Origin: Amblyomma americanum
Taxonomy: Eukaryota > Arthropoda > Arachnida > Ixodida > Ixodidae
Assembly (NCBI RefSeq): GCF_052857255.1
Contig: NC_135504.1
Location: 134,652,929 to 134,716,928, forward strand
DNA: 64,000 nt
Direction of reading: 5' to 3'
Every line of letters starts with the position of its first letter. The first letter of the stretch is position 1. Position numbers and translations under genes: made by a program. Below are positions 62,884 through 64,000 of this stretch, in pieces. A model generated the notes under the pieces. It had not been told where the DNA came from and ran no database searches. It saw nothing but the letters and a program-made list of their open reading frames with translations.

Positions 62884-64000
62884 CTGCACTCTGAAGAAGT
62901 TGGCGCGGAACAACGAAGACAAACGAGACAAAGTCGAGCGCTACTCACAACTGAAGGTTTATTCCAGACAATGCTCGAATAAATTATGAGACCAACAAGA
63001 ACAAAAACACACAAACGTCATGAACACCACAGTTTACCCCGTGAATCCCAATGATCTGGTTAGGAACAGATACCCCCTATCAGAGAAGCGAACGGAAGTC
63101 TGACTAATGCACTTATCGCCACTGATGCGCATATGAAAGGCTTCCATGAGCTCACGCGTGAGTTGCTCCCTGTGCCTGAATAGGATGGTCGTTTTTTCGA
63201 AAAGCGGTTTACACTAGATTTTCATTTTCTTGTCGTTTGTACTGCACGTGCGGCAATGTTTAGAGAGGTTATCGAGAGAATCTCCCCCGAGCAATCTTCG
63301 CTGTTCTCCTAATCTCTCGTTGACGCATCGTCCAGTTTGGCCGTTGTATAGTGCGCCACACGACAACGGCAATCTGTACACAACCCCCCCGGCACAGGTA
63401 ACGAAGGGGGTCTTTTGTTTGATGCTGCATTCATGTCTTGTTTTTCGTATCGTTCTTCCGCCTCCTTCTTCCATCCGGTTGTTCACCTGTGAACAGATTG
63501 TTCCAAACTTCCGAGGGGTGGAAAACGCAATCGGAATTTGATAACGCCCGGCAACATTTTTCAGGCCATGCGCCAATCTGTGCACGTATGGTATGACTGC
63601 AAAATTTCGACGCTTTGTTTCCCGGAGTTTAGATCGCGGCCCACCCTTGATCCACCTTATAATTCTTCCACAAGCTTCCACGATTATATGCTGAGGGTAC
63701 CCGCTTTCTTTCAGCCTCTTTACCTGGGACTCGACGCTTTCCTTGATAGCATGCGAGCAAGACTTGGTGATGGCCACTTTAACGCAGGAAGTGACTGCCC
63801 CTTCTTTATGACTTTGGAATGACCGGATGAATAATCAAGAAACGCTTTTTTTGTCGCTAGGGTGGTACGCCCAACAAACATGCTTGGGGCGAAAATGCGA
63901 AGATAAATATAGGAACTGGATTCTACGGTGAAATTGAGACCAGGGCTGCACTCCTTAAAAAAGCTTTAGCACATTGACGACGGTGTGTTGCTGGTTGCGT
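62884..64000 (-). mobile_element. Penelope-like element PLE2, runs off window
   Basis: Minus-strand PLE of another lineage. Its 3' UTR lies at 62884-63213. The 187-codon frame 63777-63214 reads QVKRLKESGYPQHIIVEACG, VIPYVHRLAHGLKNVAGRY, then the GIY-YIG-type VVYRLPLSCGALYNGQTGRC and HCRTCSTNDK. Upstream sequence to 64000 keeps FLDYSSGHSKVIKKG of the preceding RT tail. The RT catalytic region lies beyond the window. Confidence 0.8.
63214..63777 (-). CDS. PLE2 GIY-YIG endonuclease domain
   Basis: The C-terminal domain of the PLE polyprotein, open for 187 codons with stop at 63214-63216. The GIY-YIG variant appears as VVYRLPL followed by LYNGQTGR, with the conserved Arg in NERLGEQRR. The CxxC..H..C cluster (CSIKQKTPFVTC and HCRTC) is typical of PLE linker zinc motifs. 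It probably nicks target DNA for insertion. Confidence 0.75.
   Translation of the reverse strand: MAITKSCSHAIKESVESQVKRLKESGYPQHIIVEACGRIIRWIKGGPRSKLRETKRRNFAVIPYVHRLAHGLKNVAGRYQIPIAFSTPRKFGTICSQVNNRMEEGGGRTIRKTRHECSIKQKTPFVTCAGGVVYRLPLSCGALYNGQTGRCVNERLGEQRRLLGGDSLDNLSKHCRTCSTNDKKMKI

Noticed and set aside
1..64000. Bacterial operons, insertion sequences or phage genes
   Set aside because: All recognisable genes are eukaryotic retrotransposon or DNA transposon genes.

Overview
This window is eukaryotic repeat DNA with no host gene I can recognise. The repeat spectrum is an RTE/BovB-type LINE with a tRNA-like head, jockey/CR1/L2-type LINEs, GIY-YIG Penelope-like elements (PLEs), several Ty3/gypsy families, a Kolobok DNA transposon and CATC-tailed LINEs. 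It suggests an arthropod with a very large, transposon-rich genome, and an ixodid (hard) tick is my best guess. That assignment is inference from the repeats only. Almost every base that can be explained belongs to a transposable element, and the interest lies in how the elements are nested.

Region 1 (about 165-23990) is a five-level nest that can be resolved base by base from target-site duplications (TSDs) and LTR pairs. A jockey/CR1-type LINE (J; 165-1018 and 23764-23990) is split by gypsy element A (1019-23763, LTRs about 832 bp, TSD CCGT). The 5' LTR of A is split by a full-length 3.2-kb RTE LINE (1763-4954, 13-bp TSD; the empty site is preserved in the 3' LTR of A). The integrase gene of A is split by gypsy element B (8103-20462, LTRs about 1.1 kb). 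B is split between gag and protease by a non-autonomous LTR element C (10443-16572, TSD GCCTC). Bases 3-6 of the 5' LTR of C are the TTAA target of a Kolobok transposon (10449-13029) with a 631-codon transposase. B also carries a 667-bp terminal-inverted-repeat element D (16908-17574, TSD GTA). A shows the gene order gag-PR-INT-RT-RNaseH, and B fits it. This is the copia-like order described for Gmr1-type gypsy elements.

Region 2 (about 24700-38350) is mostly minus-strand. PLE1 (25311-29743) is split by a CR1/jockey-type LINE (L). LINE K (29744 to about 38350) is split by gypsy element E (30824-36717, short LTRs, TSD ATAT) and by a solo LTR of the G family (37981-38347, TSD ATAT). E itself contains a PLE 3' fragment and a 62-bp triplication in its integrase tail.

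Region 3 (about 38650-60100) is built on an old, degraded gypsy copy, H, whose pieces can be followed at 39298-40720, 45697-45891, 57830-57890, 58846-59560 and, with a likely LTR, to 60098. It has been broken by a PLE/LINE block, by a head-to-head PLE inverted dimer (45892-57819, 10-bp TSD) and by an RTE copy. The PLE dimer carries a LINE in its left arm and the best-preserved gypsy of the window, G (51074-56981, TSD TTAT), in its right arm. G encodes gag, protease and a long RT-RNaseH-integrase polyprotein.

Region 4 (60100-64000) holds LINE 3' fragments, opposed RTE ends and a second PLE lineage running off the end. Three PLE copies here (25.3-29.7 kb, 38.66-38.79 kb, 45.9-57.8 kb) share one fold-back layout: an inverted copy of the element's 3' part at its 5' side that lacks the last 15-36 nt of the 3' terminus. 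This shared asymmetry is the most unusual signal I found.
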